Positions 8,225 through 16,348 of a stretch of 47,566 nucleotides of DNA are shown here, one piece after another. Below the pieces are notes generated by a model. It was not told the DNA's origin, searched no databases, and saw only the letters and a program-made list of their open reading frames with translations. The translations under genes were made by a program, and so were the position numbers. Origin of the DNA: Lentimicrobiaceae bacterium (GTDB lineage: Bacteria > Bacteroidota > Bacteroidia > Bacteroidales > JALOCA01); assembly GCA_023227965.1 (NCBI GenBank), contig JALOCA010000027.1, forward strand, positions 1-47,566, written 5' to 3'. Position 1 is the first letter of the stretch. Each line of letters starts with the position of its first letter.

Positions 8225-9189
8225 GCAAGAAAAATATTTTAATTACCGGCGCTTTCGGTTTTGTTGGCACCAACATTTCAGTTAGGCTATCCGAAAATCA
8301 AGATTTTATTCTTTATGCACTGGATATCAATTGCAATCAAAACAACAAAAATTTCATTGGGTGTTACGATTGGGATAGTTTTGGCGAACTAAGCAAAGTA
8401 AAGTTCGACACAATAATTCATCTTGCCGGAAAGGCTCACGACACAAAAAACAGAAGTCTAGAACAATCATATATTGATATTAATGTGGGACTTACTGAAA
8501 AAATTTTTGATTTTTTTATTAATACACAATCCAGAAAATTTATATTTTTCAGTTCGGTCAAAGCAGTTTCAGATAAAGTAAAAGGAGAATTTTTAACTGA
8601 AGATTCAGAACCCGATCCACAAACTCCTTATGGAAAATCAAAAAGACTTGCCGAAAAATACATCCTTAGTAAAAAAACAGAATCTTTTCAAAAAATTTAT
8701 ATTCTTCGTCCCTGTATGATACATGGTGCTGGAAACAAAGGTAATCTGAATCTTTTATATAATCTTGTCTCCAAAGGAATTCCATGGCCGCTGGGTTCAT
8801 TTCATAATAAAAGATCATTTTTGTCGATTGAAAACCTGTCATTTATCCTCGAAAAACTGATTGAAAACGAAGCAGAATCGGATATTTACCAAGTTTCGGA
8901 TGATGAGCCACTTTCAACAAATAATCTTATTGAAATTATTGCCTGTTCTCTTAATAAAAAAATTAAAATATGGAATTTATCCCCCAAACTAGTAAGGTTT
9001 GCTGCAAAAACAGGAGATTTTTTTTATTTACCACTTAACAGCGAAAGATTGAAAAAACTAACTGAATCATACGTAGTTTCTAACAGCAAAATAAAAAATG
9101 CTCTTAATCTGGTGAAAATGCCTGTTACGGCTTATGAAGGAATGAAAAAAACTATTGAAATCTTTACATCCTCAAATGCAGAAAAATAA
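8221..9189 (+). CDS. NAD-dependent epimerase/dehydratase-family nucleotide-sugar enzyme
   Basis: The protein is 322 aa from the ATG at 8221, which overlaps the deacetylase stop codon. A longer reading from 8194 would lie inside that gene. Extended-SDR features are the nucleotide-binding GAFGFVG (residues 10-16), the SS pair at about 111-112 and the catalytic Tyr-x3-Lys (Y137, K141 in PYGKSK). It resembles the UDP-4-keto-hexose reductases and 4-epimerases (WbpV-like) that partner an initiating sugar-phosphate transferase. Followed by a 4,6-dehydratase-like gene and then a PglC-type transferase, it may complete synthesis of a UDP-QuiNAc or UDP-FucNAc type primer sugar. The exact product is inference. 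Confidence 0.85.
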   Translation: MSKKNILITGAFGFVGTNISVRLSENQDFILYALDINCNQNNKNFIGCYDWDSFGELSKVKFDTIIHLAGKAHDTKNRSLEQSYIDINVGLTEKIFDFFINTQSRKFIFFSSVKAVSDKVKGEFLTEDSEPDPQTPYGKSKRLAEKYILSKKTESFQKIYILRPCMIHGAGNKGNLNLLYNLVSKGIPWPLGSFHNKRSFLSIENLSFILEKLIENEAESDIYQVSDDEPLSTNNLIEIIACSLNKKIKIWNLSPKLVRFAAKTGDFFYLPLNSERLKKLTESYVVSNSKIKNALNLVKMPVTAYEGMKKTIEIFTSSNAEK

Positions 9190-9283
9190 TATAACTCAAT
9201 AGTTTTAATTTCATTTTTTTAATATAATATTTTTAAACTTTTCACAAACAGTTATATATTTCTTTAAATAACAGAAAAAATTT

Positions 9284-10504
9284 ATGCAATTTCAATTTGA
9301 CCTTGATTCTTTTATAAAACAGAAAGTTACTCACCGTAACGAAAGTTTGCTTTGTGCTGATCTTCTTAAGTTTGATAGCCAGATGCAAAATCGTATTAAT
9401 GGTAAAAATGTACTGGTCATTGGGGGCGCGGGAACTATTGGTTCTTCATATATTAAAGCATTGCTCAAGTTCAAAATAAAAAAACTGATAGTTGTTGATA
9501 TTAATGAAAACGGTTTGACTGAATTAGTAAGAGATTTACGTAGTTCGATCGGTTACAATATTCCTGACAATTTTATAACTTATCCTGTAAATTTCGGAGA
9601 TAGTGTGTTTGAAAAGATTTTCCGGCATTCAGGGCATTTTGATATTGTGGCAAATTTTGCTGCACATAAGCATGTTAGAAGCGAAAAGGATATATTTTCA
9701 ATTGAAGCAATGATTGAAAACAACGTGCTACGTGCACGTAAGTTGTTAGACCTTTTACTTGAGTTTCCCCCCGAACATTTTTTTTGTGTTTCAACTGACA
9801 AAGCGGCAAATCCGGTAAATATTATGGGAGCCAGCAAAAAACTTATGGAAGAACTTATTATGGCTTATGCATCAAAACTTCCTATTAAAACGGCAAGGTT
9901 CGCCAATGTTGCATTTTCAAATGGAAGCTTACCTTTAGGTTTTCTCGATCGTTTGAATAAAAAACAGCCATGGTCGTGTCCACTCGACATCAGGAGATTT
10001 TTTGTTTCACCTCAGGAATCAGGTGAACTATGCCTAATTGCATCTATAATGGGTGAATCAGGTGATATTTTTTATCCGAAACTTGACGAAGATAAAGACA
10101 TGATTCCTTTTGATAAAATTGCCAACGATCTACTGTCAGCATTAGGATTAAAAGCAGATGCTTGTAACACAGAAGAAGAAGCTTGTAAAAAGGCTCTTCT
10201 TTTTGATAGTAAATCAACTACATACCCTGTATATTTTTTTAATACTGATACATCTGGCGAAAAACCTTATGAAGAATTTTTTACAGAAGGGGAAATTTTG
10301 GATACCGAAAAATTTATTAATCTTGGCATCATAAAAAACTCCAAAAAAAGAAATATTCAGGAAATTGATGAAATTTTTTCACGAATTAAAACTCTTTTCA
10401 CTTCACAAGTGATTACAAAATCTGAAATTGTTGAAATTTTAAAAGAATACCTACCCAATTTTCAACATATTGAAAAAGGAAAGGGACTTGACCAAAAAAT
10501 GTAA
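9284..10504 (+). CDS. UDP-HexNAc 4,6-dehydratase-like SDR (polysaccharide biosynthesis protein)
   Basis: The protein is 406 aa and belongs to the PF02719 group. It has a Rossmann glycine motif GGAGTIG (residues 47-53), NFAAHKHV (around 124-131) and the catalytic segment STDKAANPVNIMGASKK (around 170-186). It carries Met at the position where FlaA1/PseB-type enzymes have Tyr (MGASK, M181 and K185). That is the pattern of the large WbpM/PglF/CapD retaining dehydratases, but the N-terminal membrane domain of those proteins is absent. The expected reaction is UDP-GlcNAc to UDP-4-keto-6-deoxy-sugar. The long C-terminal tail (about residues 290-406) is less familiar. A gap of about 95 bp precedes it. 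Confidence 0.85.
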   Translation: MQFQFDLDSFIKQKVTHRNESLLCADLLKFDSQMQNRINGKNVLVIGGAGTIGSSYIKALLKFKIKKLIVVDINENGLTELVRDLRSSIGYNIPDNFITYPVNFGDSVFEKIFRHSGHFDIVANFAAHKHVRSEKDIFSIEAMIENNVLRARKLLDLLLEFPPEHFFCVSTDKAANPVNIMGASKKLMEELIMAYASKLPIKTARFANVAFSNGSLPLGFLDRLNKKQPWSCPLDIRRFFVSPQESGELCLIASIMGESGDIFYPKLDEDKDMIPFDKIANDLLSALGLKADACNTEEEACKKALLFDSKSTTYPVYFFNTDTSGEKPYEEFFTEGEILDTEKFINLGIIKNSKKRNIQEIDEIFSRIKTLFTSQVITKSEIVEILKEYLPNFQHIEKGKGLDQKM

Positions 10505-10539
10505 AAATGTTAATATATTATATATAAAACAAATTATTT

Positions 10540-11211
10540 ATGATTATATTATTTGATTTTCTCTTCAGCCTTCTGATGATTTTGATTCTGTTTCCATTTG
10601 CATTACCCATCATTATAATATTGTTAATCACGGGTGAGCATTTAGTATTCTACAAACAAATTCGAATTGGAAAAAGCGGAAAGGAATTCGGGCTAATAAA
10701 ATTTGTAACTATGCTTAAAAATAGTTCCAACATGGGAACTGGAGATGTTACCCTTAAAAATGACCCAAGGGTTCTGCCTATCGGAAGTTTTTTAAGAAAA
10801 ACAAAAATTAATGAGATACCTCAACTAATAAATATATTAATTGGAGAAATGTCATTTGTTGGCCCAAGACCCATGACTCCACGAAATTTCAAAATATATA
10901 CTCCTGACGAACAAAGCGTCATAACAAAAATGAAACCAGGTCTAACAGGTGTGGGATCAATCATTTTTAGGGATGAAGAAGAAATTTTTGAAAAATTAAA
11001 TATGCCTTTAGAACAAGCACTTAAAGAAATAGTGATGCCTTACAAGGCTCAGTTGGAAAAATGGTATTTGGACAATCTGAACTTAGGGCTTTATGCAAAA
11101 ATAATCTTCATAACTGCTTGGGTTGTTGTGTTTCCTAATAGCAACTTACACAAAAAATGGTTGAAGAATCTACCTGTAAACAAGCAAATTGAAAATATTA
11201 AAAATCAATAA
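10540..11211 (+). CDS. PglC/WcaJ-type sugar phosphate transferase (altered catalytic dyad)
   Basis: The protein is 223 aa. It has an N-terminal re-entrant/membrane helix (about residues 4-32), then the Bac_transf (PF02397) domain with YKQIRIGKSGKEF, DPRVLPIGSFLRK and EMSFVGPRP. Such monotopic phosphoglycosyl transferases load the first sugar-1-phosphate onto undecaprenyl phosphate. The catalytic Asp-Glu dyad of PglC falls here at KINEIPQL, so the Asp position is Asn (N91, E92). The usual KFRTM motif reads KFVTM. I recall similar KINEL-type sequences in other Bacteroidota sugar transferases, so this may be a natural subgroup rather than a dead enzyme. It follows two nucleotide-sugar genes that probably make its donor. 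Confidence 0.85.
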   Translation: MIILFDFLFSLLMILILFPFALPIIIILLITGEHLVFYKQIRIGKSGKEFGLIKFVTMLKNSSNMGTGDVTLKNDPRVLPIGSFLRKTKINEIPQLINILIGEMSFVGPRPMTPRNFKIYTPDEQSVITKMKPGLTGVGSIIFRDEEEIFEKLNMPLEQALKEIVMPYKAQLEKWYLDNLNLGLYAKIIFITAWVVVFPNSNLHKKWLKNLPVNKQIENIKNQ

Positions 11212-11284
11212 ACTATAACGATTTCACTGTCAGCACCTTACTATAATCATCCTAAAATCAATAAAATAAATCCCAAAATAAAAA

Positions 11285-12391
11285 ATGAACAAAAAAGCCC
11301 TTATTACCGGCGTAACCGGACAGGATGGCTCTTATCTTGCAGAGTTTCTGTTAAAAAAAGGATATGAAGTTCACGGAATTAAACGTCGGGCATCCTCAAT
11401 CAATACTAATCGTATTGACCACCTTTTTCAGGATCCTCATGTGCCAAAAAGAAACTTTGTACTTCATTATGGCGACATGACCGACAGCCTTAATTTAACT
11501 TCAATAATTCAATCGGTACAACCTGATGAAATTTACAATTTAGCGGCACAAAGTCATGTAAAGGTAAGTTTTGAAACTCCGGAATATACTGCAAATACTG
11601 ATGCTACTGGTACTTTGAGATTATTGGAAGCCGTTAGACTGCTTGGGCTTGCAAAAAAAACCAGAATTTATCAGGCTTCTACCTCCGAACTTTTTGGCTT
11701 GGTTCAGCAAATACCACAAACTGAAAAAACACCCTTCTATCCGAGGTCTCCTTATGCAGTTGCTAAACTATATGGCTATTGGATTACCGTTAATTACCGT
11801 GAAGCATACGATATGTACGCCTGTAATGGAATTTTATTTAATCATGAATCACCCGTTCGGGGCGAAACTTTTGTAACACGAAAAATTACACGTGCAATTG
11901 CAGCTATCGTTACAGGCAAACAAAATGAATTATTCCTTGGAAATCTTGATGCTAAACGCGATTGGGGACATGCAAAAGATTATATAAAGGTAATGTGGCT
12001 GATGCTGCAACAGGAAAAACCAGAAGACTTTGTTATTGCAACCGGCAAAACAACAACTATCAGAGATTTTGTAAGAATGGCGTGCAATGTTTCCGGCATT
12101 GAAATCGAATTTTCAGGTAAAGGGATCAGCGAAACAGGAACTATTAAAAACATTGACAATAATAAATTTTTAAATGTAGTTGGACATGAGTATGCCGATG
12201 TTTTAAATACTTTAATCGACAAAACAATCGTCAGGATTGATCCTGAATACTTCAGGCCTACGGAAGTTGACCTTTTAATTGGTGATGCAACAAAAGCCAG
12301 AGAAAAATTAGATTGGCAGCCTCAATATACTCTTGATCAAATGATTGAAGAAATGATATTTTTCGATATTAAAGAAGCTAAGAAAAAATAA
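11285..12391 (+). CDS. gmd: GDP-mannose 4,6-dehydratase
   Basis: The protein is 368 aa, the normal length of Gmd. It has the NADP-binding GVTGQDGSYLAE (around residues 9-20), KRRASSINTNRIDHL (substrate and cofactor contacts), the catalytic Ser/Thr-Glu set in STSELFG (132-138) and Tyr-x3-Lys in SPYAVAK (Y157, K161). It also has NHESPVRGETFVTRKIT, which is strongly conserved in Gmd. It converts GDP-D-mannose to GDP-4-keto-6-deoxy-D-mannose in the cytoplasm. The next two genes follow with 1-bp spacing and then overlap, and can convert this intermediate to GDP-L-colitose (see colD). ManB and ManC are not in the window and must be supplied elsewhere. Confidence 0.97.
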   Translation: MNKKALITGVTGQDGSYLAEFLLKKGYEVHGIKRRASSINTNRIDHLFQDPHVPKRNFVLHYGDMTDSLNLTSIIQSVQPDEIYNLAAQSHVKVSFETPEYTANTDATGTLRLLEAVRLLGLAKKTRIYQASTSELFGLVQQIPQTEKTPFYPRSPYAVAKLYGYWITVNYREAYDMYACNGILFNHESPVRGETFVTRKITRAIAAIVTGKQNELFLGNLDAKRDWGHAKDYIKVMWLMLQQEKPEDFVIATGKTTTIRDFVRMACNVSGIEIEFSGKGISETGTIKNIDNNKFLNVVGHEYADVLNTLIDKTIVRIDPEYFRPTEVDLLIGDATKAREKLDWQPQYTLDQMIEEMIFFDIKEAKKK

Positions 12392-12392
12392 A

Positions 12393-13319
12393 ATGAATAA
12401 GTTTAGAATATTTTTAACAGGTGGAGATGGAATGGTTGGCTCAAATATCAGAGAAGCCATGCCCGATTCGGAATTTGAAATTATTTGCCCCGATATAAAT
12501 GCACTGGACTTACTAAATTACCAGGCTGTTGATTCATTTATCAAAAAAAATTCTTTTGGTATGCTTATTCATGCAGCGGGTATTGTAGGCGGAATTCATG
12601 CAAACATAAAAAATCCGGTTAAATTTTTGGTTGAAAACACCGATATGGCTCGTAATGTGATACTTTCAGCAAGAAATAATGGAATAAAAAACCTGATAAA
12701 TTTAGGAAGCTCATGTATGTATCCCAGAGAGGGTAAAAACCCTCTTAAAGAAAATTCTATCCTTACCGGAGAATTAGAGCCTACTAACGAAGGATATGCC
12801 CTCGCTAAAATTTACGCCTTACGCTTGTGCGAATATATCAACAGAGAAAACCAGGAATTTAATTACAAAACTCTTATTCCATGTAATTTATATGGTAAAT
12901 ACGATAAATTCGACCCTCAGCATTCCCATCTGATACCTTCAATAATTTATAAATTGCATTCTGCAAAAGAAAATAATACTGACGCCATAGACATTTGGGG
13001 TGATGGAACTGCCAGAAGAGAATTTATGTATGCGGGCGATCTGGCTAACTTTATTTGGTTTGCAATAGCAAATTTTAATAAACTGCCCAATGTAATGAAT
13101 GTGGGACTTGGCTGCGATTATTCAATTAATGAATATTATGAAACAGCCGCAAAAATTATTGATTATCATGGAAAATTTATACATGATTTATCAAAACCCG
13201 TAGGCATGAAACAGAAATTAGTTGATACTTCTCAACAAAAGAATTTAGGCTGGAGTCCAAAATTTTCGCTGGCAGAAGGCATTAAAGAAACTTATAACTT
13301 TTATAAATCAGCACACTAA
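12393..13319 (+). CDS. colC: GDP-fucose-synthase-like reductase, probably GDP-L-colitose synthase (ColC)
   Basis: The protein is 308 aa and homologous to GDP-L-fucose synthase (Fcl/WcaG). It has the nucleotide motif GGDGMVG (10-16), the active-site NLGSSCMYP (Ser106/107 and Cys108), Tyr-x3-Lys in GYALAK (Y135, K139), and NLYGKYDKF with SHLIP (His179). All residues needed for C3/C5 epimerisation and C4 reduction in the family are present. Fcl and ColC cannot be separated by eye. I favour ColC because the ColD-type dehydratase follows directly (stop and start overlap as TAATG). ColC would epimerise and reduce GDP-4-keto-3,6-dideoxymannose. If ColD were inactive, the product would instead be GDP-L-fucose. 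Confidence 0.8.
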   Translation: MNKFRIFLTGGDGMVGSNIREAMPDSEFEIICPDINALDLLNYQAVDSFIKKNSFGMLIHAAGIVGGIHANIKNPVKFLVENTDMARNVILSARNNGIKNLINLGSSCMYPREGKNPLKENSILTGELEPTNEGYALAKIYALRLCEYINRENQEFNYKTLIPCNLYGKYDKFDPQHSHLIPSIIYKLHSAKENNTDAIDIWGDGTARREFMYAGDLANFIWFAIANFNKLPNVMNVGLGCDYSINEYYETAAKIIDYHGKFIHDLSKPVGMKQKLVDTSQQKNLGWSPKFSLAEGIKETYNFYKSAH

Positions 13320-14500
13320 TGGAAAATAAATATTCATTAGCTTCTCCAACCTGGGGACAAGAAGAATATGATGCAATGCAAAAAGTGATTTCTTCCGGAA
13401 ACTTCACAATGGGAAAATATGTTTCTGAATTTGAAGACGTTTTTGCAAAACGCTTTGACTCAAAATATTCCGTAATGGTTAATTCGGGTTCATCAGCCAA
13501 TCTTCTTGCAATTGCCGCATTATTCTTCCGAAATTCAAACCCTTTGACTAAAGGAGATGAAGTTATAGTTCCAGCTGTTTCATGGGCTACTACTTATTAC
13601 CCCCTCTATCAATATGGATTAAAAATAAAATTTGTTGATATTGATCCTTATACTTTAAATTTCCATCTGGACAAACTTAAAGATGCCATTTCGGAAAAAA
13701 CAAGACTGATTTTCGCCGTAAACCTCCTCGGCAACCCTAATGATTTTGAAAAAATATATTTTTTAATTAAAGATAAGAATATCACCTTAATTGAAGATAA
13801 CTGCGAATCAATGGGTGCTATGTTCGATGGTAAAATGACTGGTACTTTTGGCTTAATCGGTACTTTTTCTTCTTTTTTCAGCCACCATATTTCAACAATG
13901 GAGGGAGGAATGATTAATACTGACGATGAAGAAATTTATCATATCCTTCTCTGCCTTCGCGCACACGGGTGGACACGTCAATTACCTGAAATGAATAAAA
14001 TTACAGGAAAGAAAAATAGTAACTGGTTCTACGAATCATGGAATTTCGTTCTTCCTGGTTACAACGTCAGACCATTGGAACTAAGCGGGGCCATCGGAAT
14101 CGAACAATTAAAAAAATTAGACGATTTCATTGAAGCAAGAAGAAAAAATGCTGAATTATTCGTAAGAAATTTCAGTACAATTGATGAAATTATCATCCAG
14201 AAAGAAATTGGTAAGAGTTCATGGTTTGGATTTTCATTGGTAATGAAACCAGAAATTAATAAGGATCGCGATGAACTTGTACAGCTTTTGGTAGATAATA
14301 ATATTGAATGTCGCCCAATTGTTTCAGGAAATTTTACTAAAAATAAAGTTATTTCCTTCTTCAATTATGAAATCCATGATGAACTTATCAATGCAGAATT
14401 AATAGATAAAAGAGGTTTATTTATTGGTAACCATCACTATAATCTTTCAGGTGAATTAGATAGAACTTTTAATGTAGTAAAAAAATTTTTTAACAATTAA
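13319..14500 (+). CDS. colD: GDP-4-keto-6-deoxy-D-mannose 3-dehydratase (ColD)
   Basis: The protein is 393 aa with the DegT/DnrJ/EryC1/StrS aminotransferase fold: NSGSSANLLAIAALF, PAVSWATTYYPL, the PLP-nitrogen Asp in IEDNCESMGA (D160) and the GxGG-like turn STMEGGM. The Schiff-base Lys of true aminotransferases is replaced. The segment reads FSSFFSHHISTMEGG, with His189-His190, and the first His lines up with the Lys. This His substitution is the hallmark of ColD, which uses PLP with glutamate to remove the C3 hydroxyl from GDP-4-keto-6-deoxymannose. RfbH/E1-type dehydratases also carry His, but are longer and need an iron-sulfur cluster whose Cys residues I do not see. The start overlaps the stop of colC by one base. 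Confidence 0.9.
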   Translation: MENKYSLASPTWGQEEYDAMQKVISSGNFTMGKYVSEFEDVFAKRFDSKYSVMVNSGSSANLLAIAALFFRNSNPLTKGDEVIVPAVSWATTYYPLYQYGLKIKFVDIDPYTLNFHLDKLKDAISEKTRLIFAVNLLGNPNDFEKIYFLIKDKNITLIEDNCESMGAMFDGKMTGTFGLIGTFSSFFSHHISTMEGGMINTDDEEIYHILLCLRAHGWTRQLPEMNKITGKKNSNWFYESWNFVLPGYNVRPLELSGAIGIEQLKKLDDFIEARRKNAELFVRNFSTIDEIIIQKEIGKSSWFGFSLVMKPEINKDRDELVQLLVDNNIECRPIVSGNFTKNKVISFFNYEIHDELINAELIDKRGLFIGNHHYNLSGELDRTFNVVKKFFNN

Positions 14501-14537
14501 TTTCTGCAGCAAAAAAAAATAACATTAATCTTGCATA

Positions 14538-15260
14538 ATGCTTAAAATTAATGTTCTTGGATTCGATATTCTCAGTGAACCCTTAAACGAAGATTTTTTT
14601 AACGAAAAATGTATAGTCAACACTATAAATGCTTCAGCATTTGTATGGTCAAAAAATGATCATCTTTACCATGAAGCATTACTGGCAAGCAATTTACTTA
14701 TTCCCGACGGAATTGCTGTAACAATTGCTGCCCGTTTTTTATATAATAAAAGGATTAAAAAAATCAGTGCTGAAGATTTGTTCTTTTTTTTGATAAAATC
14801 AATTGACAAAGAACATGGTTCATGTTTTTTTCTTGGTTCATCCAACACTGTAATCGAAAAAATACTGAACCGTTTAAAATTTGATCACCCAGACATCAAG
14901 GCTGCTGGTTTTTCTCCTCCTTTCAGAAATTTTTTTTCGGAAGAAGAAAAAAGGAAAATGATTCAGCAAGTGAACACTTTCTCTCCAAAATTTCTTTTTG
15001 TAGGTTTATCTGCACCTAAACAGGAAAAACTAATTTGCGAAATAAGTCAACAACTCAATGCACAAATAATTTGCAACATAGGTGCGGTTTTTGATTTTTA
15101 TGCCGAAACCATAAAACGTCCTGGAAAACTTTGGCAAAAAATTGGGCTTGAATGGTTGGTTTTATGGCTAAAAGACCCTGTAAGATTAAATAAAAAAGAA
15201 TACCTTAGTATTATTAAATTTATCTATTCTCTTTTTAAAGTAAAATTTAATAAAAAATAA
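14538..15260 (+). CDS. WecG/TagA/CpsF family glycosyltransferase (second copy)
   Basis: The protein is 240 aa, a second GT26 enzyme distinct from the one at 3534. Key blocks are TINASAFVWSK, LLIPDGIAVTIAARFLY (conserved Asp-Gly), SCFFLGSS, LFVGLSAPKQEK, NIGAVFDFYAE and the C-terminal GLEWLVLWLKDPVRL. It lies directly before the WecA/MraY-like gene, with the stop at 15260 and the next ATG at 15261. That pairing mirrors WecA plus WecG/TagO plus TagA, where the primer is made first and this enzyme adds the second sugar. The donor may be a ManNAc-type nucleotide sugar, but nothing in the sequence proves it. Confidence 0.9.
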   Translation: MLKINVLGFDILSEPLNEDFFNEKCIVNTINASAFVWSKNDHLYHEALLASNLLIPDGIAVTIAARFLYNKRIKKISAEDLFFFLIKSIDKEHGSCFFLGSSNTVIEKILNRLKFDHPDIKAAGFSPPFRNFFSEEEKRKMIQQVNTFSPKFLFVGLSAPKQEKLICEISQQLNAQIICNIGAVFDFYAETIKRPGKLWQKIGLEWLVLWLKDPVRLNKKEYLSIIKFIYSLFKVKFNKK

Positions 15261-16343
15261 ATGAACAATTATCTGCTTTTTACTTTTTTTATTTTTTTCA
15301 TCTCAACCATAACGGCGTATATAACTATACCATGGGTTATAAAATTTGCTTATTCCAGAAATTATGTATGCACTCCGCACGATAGTTTCGTAGATGTACC
15401 AGGAAAAATAAGAAAAAAATCACATGATTACTCAATTCCAGTCATAGGAGGCTTGGTAATAATTTTCCCATTTTTCATTTCTATGATTGTAATGTGGCTA
15501 TTTCGACACTCTTATTTTTCAGATTCTGTATTATTATTTCGATTTTATGCACTTTTTATCAGCACTATAATCATTAGTATCATTGGTTATATTGATGATA
15601 TTAAAAAGGTTAGTTATTTAAAACGATTAATACTCGAAACAATTGTAATTTCTGTAATGCTTTTTCTTACTGTAAAAGATTCAGTGTATATTATTCCCTT
15701 ATTAGGTCCGCATAAAATTGGCTATATTGAATTGTTTATACTTCTTATATGGTGTGTGGGTTTATTGAACTCTATAAATTTAATTGACGGTTTAGACGGA
15801 CTGGCAACAGGAATTATGATAATAGCAACATTATTTTTTTCCTTTACTACAACAATAGAAGCATTTCTGATTACTCTTGTTTTAATGAGTGTATTAGCAT
15901 CTTGTATTGCATTTTTAAGCTTCAATTTCTATCCTGCAAAATTATTCTTAGGAAGTTCAGGAACTTTGGTTCTGGGATATTTATTATCAATATTGACCGT
16001 ATGGTCGCCTGTTCCAAAAATTGAAAATTATTATTTTCAATACGCTATTTTCTTTTTTGCATTACCTATTACAGATATGCTGATTGTTTTTTCAGTAAGA
16101 TTATTTCACGGGATGAACCCATTTACCGCAGATTCCTGGCACGTACACGACAGAGTTCTACTAACAGGCATACCACGAAAATATGCAACAATATTATTGT
16201 GGACAATTTCCGGTTTATGTGGTTTATGTGGCTATTGTGCTTTTAAGGCTGTATTTTCTTATCATCTTGCTATCCTTTTCGTAATCATCTTATTAAGTAT
16301 TTTTTATACAGTAATTATAATAAATAAAAAGAAATATATTTAA
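15261..16343 (+). CDS. WecA/MraY-like polytopic protein with altered active site
   Basis: The protein is 360 aa with about ten hydrophobic segments, in the GT4/MraY-WecA phosphoglycosyl transferase family. The Mg-binding Asp pair is present (YIDDIKK, D112-D113), as is the signature NLIDGLDGLATG (N173, D176, D179). The later motifs are unusual. The family's MGDTGSL, which holds an essential Asp, reads LGSSGTL (around residues 230-236), so Ser replaces Asp. The HIHH cluster reads WHVHDRVL (293-300). The enzyme may be inactive, have a new specificity or work by a changed mechanism. A canonical relative is encoded at 18340. This gene directly abuts the GT26 gene upstream. Confidence 0.85.
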   Translation: MNNYLLFTFFIFFISTITAYITIPWVIKFAYSRNYVCTPHDSFVDVPGKIRKKSHDYSIPVIGGLVIIFPFFISMIVMWLFRHSYFSDSVLLFRFYALFISTIIISIIGYIDDIKKVSYLKRLILETIVISVMLFLTVKDSVYIIPLLGPHKIGYIELFILLIWCVGLLNSINLIDGLDGLATGIMIIATLFFSFTTTIEAFLITLVLMSVLASCIAFLSFNFYPAKLFLGSSGTLVLGYLLSILTVWSPVPKIENYYFQYAIFFFALPITDMLIVFSVRLFHGMNPFTADSWHVHDRVLLTGIPRKYATILLWTISGLCGLCGYCAFKAVFSYHLAILFVIILLSIFYTVIIINKKKYI

Positions 16344-16348
16344 TTTTC

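Noticed and set aside
13319..14500. Ordinary sugar aminotransferase (perosamine synthase type)
   Set aside because: The Schiff-base lysine is absent and replaced by His-His, so transamination by the usual route is not expected.
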